Positions 8,980-19,454 of a DNA stretch of 64,000 nucleotides are shown here, piece after piece (within the stretch, counting starts at the first letter, position 1; each line of letters opens with the position of its first letter). The stretch is from Roseibium aggregatum IAM 12614 (GTDB lineage: Bacteria; Pseudomonadota; Alphaproteobacteria; Rhizobiales; Stappiaceae), in the NCBI RefSeq assembly GCF_000168975.1, contig NZ_AAUW01000015.1:1-64000 (forward strand), in the 5' to 3' direction. The notes under the pieces were generated by a model. It saw nothing but the letters and a program-made list of their open reading frames with translations, was not told where the DNA came from and ran no database searches. Both the position numbers and the translations under genes were made by a program.

Positions 8980-9768
8980 ATGCCAGCGCCTCAAAACGCC
9001 TTCAAAGCCGCCATGAAGTCCGGTCAGCCGCAAATGGGCTGCTGGGTGGGCCTTGCCGATGCCTATACGGCGGAGATCACCGCAAGTGCCGGCTTCGACT
9101 GGCTGCTGATCGACTGCGAACATGCGCCCAACGATCTCAGATCCATGATGGCGCAATTGACCGTGGTCGAGGCTTCCGGCAGCAAGCCGGTGGTCCGGGT
9201 GCCCATCGGCGAGACCTGGATGATCAAGCAGTTCCTCGATGCCGGCGCGCAAACGCTGCTCGTCCCCATGGTGGAAAGCAAGGCCCAGGCGGAAGACCTT
9301 GTCAGCGCCGTGCGCTATCCGCCGGTTGGCGTACGCGGCGTCGGATCAGCCCTCGCCCGTGCGTCGCATTTTTCCGCGATCTCCGATTACCTGACAACCG
9401 CCGACAGCGAAATCTGCCTGCTGGTTCAGGTGGAAAACCGCGCCGGCCTGGTTGAACTCGATGCGATCCTGTCGGTCGAGGGCGTCGACGGCGTCTTCAT
9501 CGGCCCGTCGGATCTGGCCGCCGATATGGGCCACCTTGGCGACCCGATGCACCCGGAAGTCGTGGCCGTGATCCTGGACGCCCTGAAGCGCATCAAGGCC
9601 GCCGGCAAGGCCCCGGGCATCCTGACCACCAATTTCGATTTCGCCCGCGCCTGTCTGGAGCTCGGCGCAACCTTTGTCGCCACGTCCATCGACGTGACCC
9701 TCTATGCCGCCGCCATCCGCGGTGCGGCACGGCAGGCAAAGGAGCTTCTTGGATCGGTCGAAGGGTGA
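8980..9768 (+). CDS. hpaI: 4-hydroxy-2-oxoheptanedioate aldolase
   Basis: Class II pyruvate aldolase of the HpcH/HpaI family, 262 aa. It shows LLIDCEHAPND (catalytic His region, about 38-48), VRVPIGE with the pyruvate-binding Arg, VPMVESKAQAE with a metal-ligand Glu, PPVGVRGVG and VFIGPSDLAADMG. It splits the pathway product into pyruvate and succinate semialdehyde. The ATG at 8980 is 11 nt after hpaH; an upstream TTG is inside hpaH and rejected. Last gene of the operon; the stop is followed by a GGTCCCG/CGGGACC hairpin at 9795-9826 with no T-run. Confidence 0.92.
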   Translation: MPAPQNAFKAAMKSGQPQMGCWVGLADAYTAEITASAGFDWLLIDCEHAPNDLRSMMAQLTVVEASGSKPVVRVPIGETWMIKQFLDAGAQTLLVPMVESKAQAEDLVSAVRYPPVGVRGVGSALARASHFSAISDYLTTADSEICLLVQVENRAGLVELDAILSVEGVDGVFIGPSDLAADMGHLGDPMHPEVVAVILDALKRIKAAGKAPGILTTNFDFARACLELGATFVATSIDVTLYAAAIRGAARQAKELLGSVEG

Positions 9769-9853
9769 CACCAGAGGGCACTGCCTCCCGGTCTGGTCCC
9801 GTCCATATGCATAGCGAGGCGGGACCGGAAAGCAGGCAACTCCGGAACAAGGT

Positions 9854-9897
9854 GCCCATCTTTCGAAACGGGCCTGACGGCCCTTCTCAGGATGAGG
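9854..9897. repeat. REP-like palindrome, intact copy
   Basis: Imperfect palindrome: GCCCATC at 9854-9860, TTCGAAA, a GC-rich inner stem (GGGCCTGACGGCCC) and CTCAGGATGAGG ending at 9897. It has the same outer arms (CCTCATCCTGAG ... TTCGAA-GATGGGC on the complement) as the copy split by the IS element about 150 bp further on. Such palindromes are typical intergenic repeats of Rhizobiales-type genomes. It lies in a 313-bp gene-free stretch (9769-10081) that otherwise contains only the hpaI hairpin and the split copy. Confidence 0.75.
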
Positions 9898-10044
9898 CTA
9901 TTGGGCTGCGGTTCGAAATGTTCTTGGTCGGCCGGATAACAGACGTCTGCCTGCCCAGTATCCAGGTCACCACGCCAGACAGCTCACGCTATCGGACTGA
10001 CCAACCCGGAAAGCTGCTTTACCCAAACTGCCCACACCCACTCC

Positions 10045-10081
10045 CCTCATCCTGAGGAGCGAGCCTGCTCGCGTCTCGAAG
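10045..10081. repeat. REP-like palindrome, left part, interrupted by the IS110 element
   Basis: CCTCATCCTGAGGAGC ... GCGTCTCGAAG at 10045-10081 is the left four-fifths of the same repeat as 9854-9897. The missing right arm (AAGGATGGGC) is at 11217-11226, beyond the insertion sequence. Joining the two parts rebuilds a full-length REP copy and so fixes the IS ends. Confidence 0.75.
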
Positions 10082-10092
10082 CAACCATGTTT

Positions 10093-11190
<1,098 letters not shown>

Positions 11191-11216
11191 ACCAATCTAA
11201 TCAAATCTCAACAGAT

Positions 11217-11226
11217 AAGGATGGGC
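11217..11226. repeat. REP-like palindrome, right arm beyond the IS110 element
   Basis: AAGGATGGGC completes the palindrome begun at 10045-10081; the outer arm is the same as in the intact copy at 9854-9897. Confidence 0.65.
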
Positions 11227-11234
11227 CGCGTGAA

Positions 11235-11279
11235 CGAAAAAGAGCCGCCGGTCCACGTGAACGGACCTGGCGGCTCTTA
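11235..11279 (-). terminator. Terminator of the L,D-transpeptidase gene
   Basis: On the minus strand AAGAGCCGCCAGGTCC pairs with GGACCGGCGGCTCTT (one bulge) and is followed by TTTTT. It lies about 55 bases after the transpeptidase stop. Confidence 0.8.
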
Positions 11280-11332
11280 GATAACATGGCCGGAATGAAT
11301 CACGCCTTCCTCACGAATGGCGCAACGGGGAC

Positions 11333-11995
11333 CTAGCCCAGTACGACCACCTTGGTGCCGACATCGACACGGTTATAGAGGTCGATGATGTCCTGATGCC
11401 ACATGCGGATGCAGCCGCTGGAGGCATTGGTGCCGATGCTGGACGGCTGGTTGGTGCTGTGAATGCGGTAGAGCGTGTCCTTGTTGCCCTGCCACAGGTA
11501 CAGGCCGCGCGCGCCGATCGGGTTGCTGGGGCCACCTTCCTGCCCATCGCGATATTTTTCCAGCTTCGGATCGCGTTCGATCATTTCGTCCGGCGGGAAC
11601 CATTTCGGCCATTCACGCTTGAAGCGGATTTCCGCTTCGCCATTCCAGGCAAAGCCGGCACGGCCAACACCGATGCCATACCGGATGGCCCGGCCGCCAG
11701 GCTGGATCAGGTAGAGAAACTTGTTTGCCGGATCGACGACGATTGTGCCCGAGGGATACTTGCTCGGATAGAACACCACCTGACGCAGATATTTCGGGTC
11801 GAACTTCTGGTACTGGATGGCAGGGATTGCAAATCCGCCGTCGGTTCTTGCGGCATAGGCCGTCGCATAATCCGGCGTGCCATCGGCCAGCGGGTTCAAT
11901 CCCGCCTGCACGGTAGAGCTTTGCTGGCTTTGGCAGGCGGCCAACAGCAGGGGTATTGCGGCAACAAATGTGCGTCGGCTCATCTTGGAAGCCAT
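11333..11995 (-). CDS. L,D-transpeptidase (YkuD domain), exported lipoprotein-like
   Basis: 220-aa cell-wall cross-linking or lipoprotein-anchoring enzyme. An N-terminal RR plus hydrophobic segment ends in LLLAACQS, which reads as a lipobox (Cys about 20). The YkuD core shows FVYPS-like strands, GTIVVDPANKFLYLIQPGG, RYGIGVGR, and the catalytic motif IHSTNQPSSIGTNASSGCIRM with His (about 179) and Cys (about 195). It acts in the periplasm on meso-DAP peptidoglycan. Single gene with its own terminator. Confidence 0.92.
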   Translation of the reverse strand: MASKMSRRTFVAAIPLLLAACQSQQSSTVQAGLNPLADGTPDYATAYAARTDGGFAIPAIQYQKFDPKYLRQVVFYPSKYPSGTIVVDPANKFLYLIQPGGRAIRYGIGVGRAGFAWNGEAEIRFKREWPKWFPPDEMIERDPKLEKYRDGQEGGPSNPIGARGLYLWQGNKDTLYRIHSTNQPSSIGTNASSGCIRMWHQDIIDLYNRVDVGTKVVVLG

Positions 11996-12167
11996 ATTCG
12001 CGTCCTTTCAGCGGCATTCTCGAACCGTCAGCACTTGCAATAATACGGTTCTGACCGGATCAGAAAATTTTAAAGACACATCACGCGATCCGAAACCGAA
12101 AGCAACATAATTATGGTAAACAGTTGATTAAAATCGGGACGTTTCTGCCGTTAGGCCACACAAGAGG

Positions 12168-13106
12168 TCAGGCGCTCAGCCTGTTGCGGCAGGCGATCAG
12201 ATCGATTCCCGTCACCGGTACGAGCGCGCCTCGGCTGCCGATCACATGAGCAGCAAGGGCACAGCCGGCCCGCACGGCTTCGCGTATTTTTGCCCGTATC
12301 ATGTATTCGACCAGGAAGGCGGCGTTGAAGCTGTCGCCCGCCGCTGTCGTGTCGACGACCGCGGCGACCGGCTCCGGCTGATACTGAAAGCTGTCGCCAT
12401 CCGCCCCACGCACAAGAACGGGTCCGGCTCCGTTTTTCACCACGACCAGCCGGGCGCCGTTGGCAAGATAACGTGCCGCGGTCGCCTCTTCATCAACGTC
12501 ACTGAAATAGCTGGCTTCATCCTCGAAGGACGGAAGAACGATGCCGGCGGTGCTCGCGGCCTTCATCGTCCAGTGGCACATCTCATCGATGGATGGCCAA
12601 AGGCGCGGCCGCAGGTTCGGATCGAAGACGATCTCCGCCCCGCGTCCGGCAGCCGCCTGCAAGGCAGCTAGCAGCCGGTTCCGGGCGTCTTCGGCCAGGA
12701 TCGCTATGGTAATGCCGGAAAAATAGAGTAGATCCCCTTCCCCGGCCGTCTCCAGTGCGGAGAGATCGTCGGCAAGATGCCTGGCTGCGGACTGCGAGCG
12801 CCAGTACTGGAAGCTCCGCTCGCCCTCGCTCAGAAAGATCATGTACATGCCGGGCGCCGCGCCTGGCACCCGGGCCATGAGGGTGCGGATACCGGCTGCC
12901 TCGATGAAATCCGTCAGTTGCCCGGAGAGCCCGTCATCGCCGACAGCGCTCAGATACGAGACCTCAAGCGTCGCGGGTTCTGCCAGTTGCCGGGTGTACC
13001 AGGCAGTGTTGAACGTATCCCCGGCAAATCCAACCGCATAGGTTCCGGATGGTGTCGGTGAGAATTCGACCATGCATTCGCCGATGGCGATAAACCGCTT
13101 CGGCAT
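12168..13106 (-). CDS. kdgK: 2-dehydro-3-deoxygluconokinase (PfkB family)
   Basis: 312-aa PfkB sugar kinase. FIAIGECMVEFSP opens the fold, and DTTAAGDSFNAAFL holds the catalytic Asp and anion hole (the family GAGD appears as AAGD). Context makes it the KDG kinase: the other enzymes of the locus make 2-keto-3-deoxygluconate, and this gene would phosphorylate it to KDPG. The ATG at 13106 sits 6 nt after GAGGA; the ATG at 13112 overlaps the stop of the GntR gene by 4 bp but is too close to that site. Co-transcribed with the GntR gene. Confidence 0.88.
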   Translation of the reverse strand: MPKRFIAIGECMVEFSPTPSGTYAVGFAGDTFNTAWYTRQLAEPATLEVSYLSAVGDDGLSGQLTDFIEAAGIRTLMARVPGAAPGMYMIFLSEGERSFQYWRSQSAARHLADDLSALETAGEGDLLYFSGITIAILAEDARNRLLAALQAAAGRGAEIVFDPNLRPRLWPSIDEMCHWTMKAASTAGIVLPSFEDEASYFSDVDEEATAARYLANGARLVVVKNGAGPVLVRGADGDSFQYQPEPVAAVVDTTAAGDSFNAAFLVEYMIRAKIREAVRAGCALAAHVIGSRGALVPVTGIDLIACRNRLSA

Positions 13107-13108
13107 GC

Positions 13109-13801
13109 TCATTCCTCGAAATGATCCTGGTTCTCGGCGCGAATGCGGCCGAGAATGGTGGCAATCCGGCCAAGGTGGTCGGTCAGCATGGACTCGGCCA
13201 GTTTGCCGTCCCGCCTGCGAACGGCCGACATGATACGGTAATGGTCATCGAGCGCAGTCTGGGCGCCGGAGGCCAGGGACAGGAACCGCACCCGGTCCAT
13301 ATGCGCCTTTTGTTCGCGGATCAGCGCCCAGACGTAGTCATGACCCGAGATTTCGCAGATCCGGCGATGAAACGTGTCGTCGAGCGAGTGAAACAACTGG
13401 CGTTCATTGGCATCCACGGCCGCCTGCTGCTGTGCGAGAAGCTCTTCCAGATCGTCGATCTGTTCGTCTGTGATCACGTCGATGGCCGCCCGCATGCAGG
13501 CGACCTCCAGGGCGGTGCGCACGAATTTCGCTTTCAGCACCGCCGCTTCCGAGATCTTGGAGATGACCGTTGCCCGTTGCGGGCGGATGAGCAGAAAGCC
13601 GAGCTGCGACAGACGGTAGAACGCATCGCGGACCGGCTGGCGGGACACGCCGAAGGCCTTGGCCACTTCCGCTTCGGACATGCGTGTTCCCGGCGCCAGG
13701 TCCAGAGACAGGATCTGCTGGTGCAATTCCTCGAACACCGTGTCTGCCACGGTCGGGATCTTGATCGGCTCGAGCACCTTCAGGGCGCTACTTTCTGACA
13801 T
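13109..13801 (-). CDS. GntR-family (FadR/FCD) transcriptional regulator of uronate genes
   Basis: 230 aa. The N-terminal winged helix has TRMSEAEVAKAFGVSRQPVRDAFYRLSQLGFL; the all-helical FCD ligand domain (about 95-220) has metal/ligand-type Asp and His residues in HSLDDTFHRRICEISGHDYVW and ALDDHYRIMSAV. Divergent from uxaC and upstream of kdgK, so it probably represses both directions and responds to a uronate intermediate, as UxuR/ExuR do (inference). A short palindrome is present in the shared promoter. Confidence 0.87.
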   Translation of the reverse strand: MSESSALKVLEPIKIPTVADTVFEELHQQILSLDLAPGTRMSEAEVAKAFGVSRQPVRDAFYRLSQLGFLLIRPQRATVISKISEAAVLKAKFVRTALEVACMRAAIDVITDEQIDDLEELLAQQQAAVDANERQLFHSLDDTFHRRICEISGHDYVWALIREQKAHMDRVRFLSLASGAQTALDDHYRIMSAVRRRDGKLAESMLTDHLGRIATILGRIRAENQDHFEE

Positions 13802-13824
13802 CAGCGTTTGTCTCCGTTGACTCG

Positions 13825-13854
13825 ACTAATCAACTAGCATATCAGTTTACTAGT
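13825..13854. promoter_or_regulatory. Possible GntR operator between the regulator and uxaC
   Basis: AT-rich stretch holding the inverted pair ACTAG (13833-13837) / CTAGT (13850-13854) and three ACTA words (13825, 13833, 13849). It is the only dyad I see in the 94-bp divergent promoter. The arms are short. Confidence 0.35.
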
Positions 13855-13895
13855 CGCAACATCGGCCTGTTCGCAGGCAGCCTTTGGAGAAACGA

Positions 13896-15338
13896 ATGTC
13901 ATTGGAAAGAGCGGATGCACCGGATATCTCGGGACAGGGCCTGGACCCGCACCGCCTGTTTCCCGCCGATGCAGCCTCGCGCAAGATCGCCGCAGAGCTT
14001 TACGCATCCGTCAAGGATCTGCCGATCGTCAGCCCGCACGGCCACACGGACCCGCGCTGGTACGCTGAAAACGAGGCTTTCCCCGATCCGGCACAACTGT
14101 TCATCGTTCCCGACCATTACGTCTTCCGCATGCTGTTCTCGCAGGGTATCGACCTCAGCGACCTGGGTGTGCCGCGCATCGACGGCGGCCTGAGCGAGAC
14201 CGACAGCCGCAAGATCTGGCGCATCTTTGCCGAGAACTTCCACCTTTTCCGCGCAACGCCCTCACGCATGTGGCTGGAACACGCCTTCCAGGAAGTCTTC
14301 GGCTGGACCAGACGCATCTCCGCCGACACCGCGGATGAAGCCTACGACCACATTGCCGATTGCCTCACCCGTCCGGAATTCTGCCCGCGTGCCCTCTTCG
14401 AGCGCTTCAACATCGAGGTGATCGCGACCACGGAATCGCCGCTGGACGACCTGAAATGGCACCGCCAGATCCGTGACAGCGGCTGGAACGGCCGCGTTGT
14501 CACGGCCTACCGCCCCGATCCGGTGGTCGACCCGGAATTCGAGGGGTTTGCCGCCAACATCGAAAAATTCGGCGAACTCGCCGGCGAGAACGCCACCACC
14601 TGGCAGGGCTACCTCAATGCCCACCGGGAACGCCGGGCCTACTTCAAGTCCTTCGGCGCAACCTCGTCCGATCACGGCCACGCCACCGCGCGCACCGAGA
14701 ACCTTTCGGCTTCGGAAGCCGAGGCCCTGTTCCAAAAGGCCCTCAAGGGTGGCTGTTCACCGGAAGAAGCCGACGCCTTCCGGGGCCATATGCTGACGGA
14801 AATGGCGCGCATGAGCCTCGAAGACGGGCTGGTGCTGCAGATCCACCCGGGCAGCTACCGCAATCACTCGGCCGGCATCATGGCAGCTCATGGCCGCGAC
14901 AAGGGTTTCGATATCCCGACCCAGACCAGCTACGTCAAGGCGCTCAAGCCGCTGCTGGACGCGGTCGGCCTGGAAAAGAACCTGTCGATCATTCTTTTCA
15001 CCCTGGACGAGACAGCCCTTGCACGGGAACTGGCACCGCTGGCCGGTGTCTACCCGACACTCAAGCTCGGTCCGGCATGGTGGTTCTACGACAGTCCGGA
15101 AGGTATGCGCCGCTTCCGGGAACTGACCACGGAAACTGCGGGCTTCTATAACACAGTCGGTTTCAACGACGACACCCGCGCCTTCTGCTCGATCCCGGCC
15201 CGCCACGACGTGGCGCGTCGGGTCGACTGCGCATACCTCGCATCGCTCGTGACATCCGGGAGGCTGGACGAGGACGAGGCATATGAGGTCGCTCACGACC
15301 TCACTTACAGGCTTGCGAAGCAGGCCTACCGGCTCTGA
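13896..15338 (+). CDS. uxaC: Glucuronate/galacturonate isomerase
   Basis: UxaC of 480 aa in the amidohydrolase-like superfamily. The early metal motif [11 protein letters not shown] (HxH) is followed by [16 protein letters not shown] and, late in the protein, [19 protein letters not shown] and [21 protein letters not shown], which match the family closely. It interconverts D-glucuronate and D-fructuronate (or galacturonate and tagaturonate). Downstream uxuB and uxuA define the glucuronate route; no uxaA/uxaB is in the window. Start at the ATG after TTGGAGA. Confidence 0.93.
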   Translation: MSLERADAPDISGQGLDPHRLFPADAASRKIAAELYASVKDLPIVSPHGHTDPRWYAENEAFPDPAQLFIVPDHYVFRMLFSQGIDLSDLGVPRIDGGLSETDSRKIWRIFAENFHLFRATPSRMWLEHAFQEVFGWTRRISADTADEAYDHIADCLTRPEFCPRALFERFNIEVIATTESPLDDLKWHRQIRDSGWNGRVVTAYRPDPVVDPEFEGFAANIEKFGELAGENATTWQGYLNAHRERRAYFKSFGATSSDHGHATARTENLSASEAEALFQKALKGGCSPEEADAFRGHMLTEMARMSLEDGLVLQIHPGSYRNHSAGIMAAHGRDKGFDIPTQTSYVKALKPLLDAVGLEKNLSIILFTLDETALARELAPLAGVYPTLKLGPAWWFYDSPEGMRRFRELTTETAGFYNTVGFNDDTRAFCSIPARHDVARRVDCAYLASLVTSGRLDEDEAYEVAHDLTYRLAKQAYRL

Positions 15339-15361
15339 CGAGCCAATTTCGGGAGGAGAGT

Positions 15362-16342
15362 ATGAAAGTATTGAAGACACTTGCGGCGTCGCTTCTGGCG
15401 ACGGCCGCCCTCACAACCGCATCGTTCGCATGCGAAGTGACCCTGAAGTCGTCCGACACCCATCCGGACGGCTATCCGACGGTGGAGGCCGTCAAGCAGA
15501 TGGGCAAGCTGCTCGAAGAGCGTACGGACGGCCGCATCTGCGTTGAAGTGTTCCATTCCGCGCAGCTCGGCGAGGAAAAGGACACCATCGAGCAGACCAA
15601 GTTCGGCGTCATCGACCTGAACCGCGTGTCCATGGGCCCGTTCAACAACCTTGTGGAGGAAACCAAGGTCGTCTCGCTGCCCTACATCTTCAAAGGCGTC
15701 GATCACATGCACACCGTCATGGACGGCCCGATCGGCGAAGAGATCCTGGCGGCGTTCGAGCCGCACGGCTATGTCGGTCTTGCCTTTTACGACGGCGGCT
15801 CCCGCAGCTTCTACAACAAGGTCAAGCCGATTAAATCGATTGAAGACCTTGAGGGCATGAAGGTTCGCGTCATGCAGTCCGATATCTTCGTCGACATGAT
15901 GTCGGCCCTCGGCGCCAACGCGACGCCGATGCCCTACGGCGAAGTCTATTCGTCCATCCAGACCGGCGTTATCGACGGTGCGGAAAACAACTGGCCGTCC
16001 TACGAGTCGTCCGGTCACTTCGAAGTTGCCGGCTACTACACCCTGGACGAACACCTGATCGTGCCGGAAGTGCTGGTCATGTCGAAGAAGTCCTGGGACA
16101 AGCTGTCTCCGGAAGACCAGGCTGCCGTCCGCCAGGCCGCAAAGGACTCCGTGCCCTTCATGCGCGAACAGTGGCAGGCCCGTGAAAAGGCGTCTGAGGA
16201 AAAGGTCCGCGCGGCCGGTGTCGAAGTCGTCACAGAAATCGACAAGGAGCCGTTCATGGCAGCCATGGACAGCGTCTACGAAAAGCACGTGACGTCCGAA
16301 AAACTGAAGGATCTCGTCGCCCGCATCCGCGCGACCGACTGA
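15362..16342 (+). CDS. TRAP transporter substrate-binding protein (DctP type) for a uronate
   Basis: 326-aa periplasmic binding protein with a clear signal peptide (cleavage near ASFA-CEV). The DctP fold is shown by [30 protein letters not shown], the substrate-carboxylate Arg in [12 protein letters not shown] (about residue 169) and [31 protein letters not shown]. Strong GGGAGGAG before the ATG. Its place between uxaC and the dctQM/kdu genes suggests uptake of glucuronate or unsaturated uronates (inference). Confidence 0.92.
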   Translation: MKVLKTLAASLLATAALTTASFACEVTLKSSDTHPDGYPTVEAVKQMGKLLEERTDGRICVEVFHSAQLGEEKDTIEQTKFGVIDLNRVSMGPFNNLVEETKVVSLPYIFKGVDHMHTVMDGPIGEEILAAFEPHGYVGLAFYDGGSRSFYNKVKPIKSIEDLEGMKVRVMQSDIFVDMMSALGANATPMPYGEVYSSIQTGVIDGAENNWPSYESSGHFEVAGYYTLDEHLIVPEVLVMSKKSWDKLSPEDQAAVRQAAKDSVPFMREQWQAREKASEEKVRAAGVEVVTEIDKEPFMAAMDSVYEKHVTSEKLKDLVARIRATD

Positions 16343-16392
16343 TCTTTGCATGCCCGCAGCCGGAAGTGCTGTTTCGCGGTCCGTCGACTGCG

Positions 16393-16422
16393 GAACGGCC
16401 CGGCTGGCTGCGGGCCGTTTTT
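16393..16422 (+). terminator. Terminator/attenuator between dctP and dctQ
   Basis: AACGGCCCG / CGGGCCGTT stem with an 8-nt loop and a TTTTT run. It lies inside the TRAP operon after dctP, a common arrangement that keeps binding protein above permease levels by partial termination. Confidence 0.75.
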
Positions 16423-16464
16423 CAGGATCCGCCTCGCCCCGGTTCCCCGCTTCAGGATATCGAC

Positions 16465-16992
16465 GTGCAGCCTCATCTCAAGTTCGCCGCGCAGATGTTG
16501 CGCCTTGTCTCCACGGCAGCGCTCTGGCTCGCCGGAGGCGGCCTTATTCTCATGACCGTTTTCATCACCGCGCAGGTGTTCATGCGCTACGTAATGAACG
16601 ACAGTCTCGTGTGGTCGGAACCCGCGTCCGTCATCCTGATGGGCTGGTTCATCTTCCTAGGCGCCGCCGTCGGCATCCGGGAAGGTTACCACCTCAGTTT
16701 CGACGTCCTGCTCTACTTCCTGCCGCAAGGGGCCAAACTGGTTCTCTACAGCATCTCCGACACTGTGGTCGCCGCCTTTGGCGCCGGCATGGCCTGGTAC
16801 GGCGCGGAACTGGCGCTGTCGGCCTGGGACGTGAAACTGCCCTCGCTCGGGGTTTCGGGCGCGGTCGATTTCCTGCCGCTGGTCGGCGGCGGCTGCCTGG
16901 TTTTTCTCTTTTCCATCGAACGCCTGATGCGCCGTGCAGCCGGTCTGCCGACCGCACGTTTCGGCGAAGACCCTATCGAAGAGGCAGCATGA
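16465..16992 (+). CDS. TRAP transporter small permease (DctQ type)
   Basis: Four-helix membrane protein, 175 aa from the GTG at 16465, a typical DctQ length. A longer form starting at a GTG at 16366 would translate through the terminator hairpin and is disfavoured. Hydrophobic segments lie at about 18-40, 50-70, 85-110 and 130-150; VFMRYVMNDSLVWSEPASVILMGWFIFLGAAVGIREGYHLSFD is the DctQ signature region. It partners DctM and the binding protein to drive sodium-coupled uptake. Confidence 0.85.
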   Translation: MQPHLKFAAQMLRLVSTAALWLAGGGLILMTVFITAQVFMRYVMNDSLVWSEPASVILMGWFIFLGAAVGIREGYHLSFDVLLYFLPQGAKLVLYSISDTVVAAFGAGMAWYGAELALSAWDVKLPSLGVSGAVDFLPLVGGGCLVFLFSIERLMRRAAGLPTARFGEDPIEEAA

Positions 16993-16993
16993 C

Positions 16994-18274
16994 ATGGAAC
17001 CCGTAATCCTCTTCGGCACCTTCACGATCCTGCTGCTGATCGGCACCCCTGTTGCCTTCTGCCTGGGTGCGGCCTCTCTGGCCACAGTGCTCTACATGGA
17101 CCTGCCGCCCGTCGTCGTCTTCCAGCGCTTGAACTCAGGCGTTTCCGTCTTCGCGCTGATGGCGATCCCCTTCTTCATTTTCGCCGGCGAGTTGATGGTG
17201 CGCGGCGACATCGCGCGACGACTGGTGGCGCTCGCCGGGGCCGTGGTCGGGCACATGCGCGGCGGCCTCGGCCAGGTGAACATTGCCGCCTCCGTCCTCT
17301 TCGGCGGCATCTCCGGCTCGGCTGCGGCGGATGCGACCGCAATCGGCGGACTGATGATCCCGCAGATGAAGGAAAAGGGCTATTCGGTCGAATACGGCGT
17401 CAACGTCACCGTTGTCTCATCGATCATCGCGCTGATGCTGCCGCCCTCGCACAACATGATCATCTATTCGATCTCCGCCGGAGGGCGGCTTTCCATCGCG
17501 GATCTCTTCACCGCCGGCATCCTGCCCGGCCTGCTGCTCGCCGTTTCGCTCATGGTCACCGCCTGGTTCGTCGCCCGGCGCGCCGGTTATCCGACGGAGC
17601 GCTTTCCCGGCCTTTCAGCTCTGGGTTCACTGTTCATCAATGCCATTCCGGGGCTCCTGCTGATCGGCATCATCTTCGGCGGCGTGCGTTCCGGCGTGTT
17701 CACAGCGTCTGAAAGCTCCTGCATCGCGGCTGTCTATGCGCTGCTGGTGACAACACTTGCCTATCGCACCATGCACTGGCCGGAATTCGTCGCTGCCACC
17801 AAGGCCGCCGTGCGGACCACCGCCATGGTCCTTCTGGTCATCGGCTGTGCCGCTTCCTTCGGCTGGCTGCTGGCCTTCCTGCACATCCCGGCGCAACTGG
17901 TGTCATTCCTGAAAGGCATTTCGGACAACCCGCTGCTCATTCTCTTGATGATCAACATCGTTCTGCTCTTTCTCGGCACCTTCATGGACATGTCGCCGCT
18001 GATCGTCATCACCACACCGATCTTCCTGCCGGTCGCCACCGCCTTTGGCGTCGACCCGGTCCATTTCGGCGTCATCCTGGTACTCAACCTCGGTATCGGC
18101 CTGTGCACGCCGCCGGTCGGCACCGTGCTCTTTGTCGGTTGCGCCGTCGGCCGGATATCGGTCTGGGATGCGATCAGGACGATCTGGCCCTTCTATGGTG
18201 CCGCCGTCTTCACCTTGCTCCTGGTGACCTACATCCCGTCCCTGTCGCTGTGGCTGCCATCCCTGTTCCATTGA
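16994..18274 (+). CDS. TRAP transporter large permease (DctM type)
   Basis: 426-aa polytopic permease with about 12-13 hydrophobic segments. Signature stretches are PFFIFAGELMVRGDIARRL, FGGISGSAAADATAIGGLMIPQM, MLPPSHNMIIYSI and LNLGIGLCTPPVGTVLFVGCAVG. It forms the ion-coupled channel of the TRAP system with the preceding DctQ. The start at 16994 just follows the dctQ stop; an upstream in-frame ATG inside dctQ is rejected. Confidence 0.93.
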   Translation: MEPVILFGTFTILLLIGTPVAFCLGAASLATVLYMDLPPVVVFQRLNSGVSVFALMAIPFFIFAGELMVRGDIARRLVALAGAVVGHMRGGLGQVNIAASVLFGGISGSAAADATAIGGLMIPQMKEKGYSVEYGVNVTVVSSIIALMLPPSHNMIIYSISAGGRLSIADLFTAGILPGLLLAVSLMVTAWFVARRAGYPTERFPGLSALGSLFINAIPGLLLIGIIFGGVRSGVFTASESSCIAAVYALLVTTLAYRTMHWPEFVAATKAAVRTTAMVLLVIGCAASFGWLLAFLHIPAQLVSFLKGISDNPLLILLMINIVLLFLGTFMDMSPLIVITTPIFLPVATAFGVDPVHFGVILVLNLGIGLCTPPVGTVLFVGCAVGRISVWDAIRTIWPFYGAAVFTLLLVTYIPSLSLWLPSLFH

Positions 18275-18284
18275 GGCATATCGA

Positions 18285-18602
18285 ATGTTCGTGAAATCCT
18301 ATCCCGAAGTGACCGCTGATCCGGGCGTCCGCCGGCAGGTCCTGTCCGACAGTCCGGATCTGATGGTCGTCGCCTTCCGCTTTCTTGAAGAAGGCACGGA
18401 AGGCAAGCTGCACAATCATCCGCACATACAATCGACCTACGTCGAAAGCGGTCGCTTCCGCTTCACGATTGACGACGACGACTTCGACGTCGGCCCCGGC
18501 GACAGTTTCATCATTCCCTCCAATGCGGTGCACGGGTGCCTCTGCCTGGAGCCGGGAACGCTGATCGACACCTTCACGCCCCGCCGCGACGACTTTCTTT
18601 AA
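18285..18602 (+). CDS. kdgF: Cupin-domain uronate-linearising protein (KdgF-like)
   Basis: 105-aa single cupin. Metal-binding residues are in KLHNHPHIQSTYVESGRF (two or three His plus Glu-type positions) and NAVHGCLCLEPG. KdgF opens the ring of 4,5-unsaturated monouronates from pectin, alginate or similar lyases to give the 5-keto-4-deoxyuronate used by KduI. The neighbouring kduI and kduD support this role strongly. Confidence 0.85.
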   Translation: MFVKSYPEVTADPGVRRQVLSDSPDLMVVAFRFLEEGTEGKLHNHPHIQSTYVESGRFRFTIDDDDFDVGPGDSFIIPSNAVHGCLCLEPGTLIDTFTPRRDDFL

Positions 18603-18629
18603 AGACTGCCTGCTTCCAAGGATTTTGCC

Positions 18630-19454
18630 ATGCTGACCGTTGAAACCCGCTACGCCATCGACCCGGACACCGCCAAGACGCTCGACACCGCAGGTCTGCG
18701 CCAACACTTCCATGCCTCGGGCCTGTTCGAGGAGGGCAGGATCAACCTGATCTACACCCACTACGACCGGCTGATCCTGGGTGGTGCCGTGCCTGGCTCC
18801 GGCGAACTTGTGCTGGACGAAGTCAAGGAAGCGGGCACCTCGTCGCTTCTCGACCGGCGCGAACTAGGCATTCTCAACATCGGCGAGGCCGGCACAGTGA
18901 AGGCGGGCGGCGAAACCTATCAGGTCGGCAAGGGCGACGTGCTTTACATCGGCATGGGTTCCGGCCCCGTCACCTTCTCCGGACCGGGCCGTTTCTACAT
19001 CCTTTCCGCTCCCGCGCACCGCACTTGCCCAAGCCGGCTGATCACCGTCAAGGACGCCCGCCGGGTGGAACTCGGGTCGGCGGAAACCTCCAATGAACGC
19101 GTCATCCTGCAGTTCCTGCATCCGGAAGTCGCCGAAAGCTGCCAGCTGCTGATGGGCTACACCCAGTTCGCCCCCGGTTCGGTCTGGAACACCATGCCGG
19201 CTCATGTGCATGATCGCCGTATGGAGGCCTACCTCTATTTCGAGCTCGGCCCGGACCAGCGCGTGTTCCACTTCATGGGCAAGCCGGAGGAGACCCGGCA
19301 CCTCGTGATGGCCAACGAGGACGCGGTGGTCTCCCCGCCGTGGTCGATCCACTGCGGCGCAGGCACGGGCGCCTACACCTTCTGCTGGGCCATGGCCGGC
19401 GATAATGTCGACTTCACCGACATGGACATGGTGGCAATGGGAGACCTCAGATGA
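18630..19454 (+). CDS. kduI: 5-dehydro-4-deoxy-D-glucuronate isomerase
   Basis: KduI of 274 aa, close to the E. coli length (278). Zn ligands known from the E. coli enzyme (H196, H198, E203, H245) are present four residues earlier: His192, His194, Glu199 (MPAHVHDRRMEAYLY) and His241 (WSIHCG). It converts 5-keto-4-deoxyuronate to 2,5-diketo-3-deoxygluconate in the cytoplasm. Overlaps kduD by 4 bp. Confidence 0.94.
   Translation: MLTVETRYAIDPDTAKTLDTAGLRQHFHASGLFEEGRINLIYTHYDRLILGGAVPGSGELVLDEVKEAGTSSLLDRRELGILNIGEAGTVKAGGETYQVGKGDVLYIGMGSGPVTFSGPGRFYILSAPAHRTCPSRLITVKDARRVELGSAETSNERVILQFLHPEVAESCQLLMGYTQFAPGSVWNTMPAHVHDRRMEAYLYFELGPDQRVFHFMGKPEETRHLVMANEDAVVSPPWSIHCGAGTGAYTFCWAMAGDNVDFTDMDMVAMGDLR

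Noticed and set aside
9765-10055. 96-codon frame after hpaI
   Set aside because: It overlaps hpaI's end, runs through the REP palindrome, has no ribosome site and resembles no protein family I know.
16366-16464. N-terminal extension of the DctQ protein
   Set aside because: It would be translated across a strong terminator hairpin and gives a longer than usual DctQ; the GTG at 16465 gives the family length.
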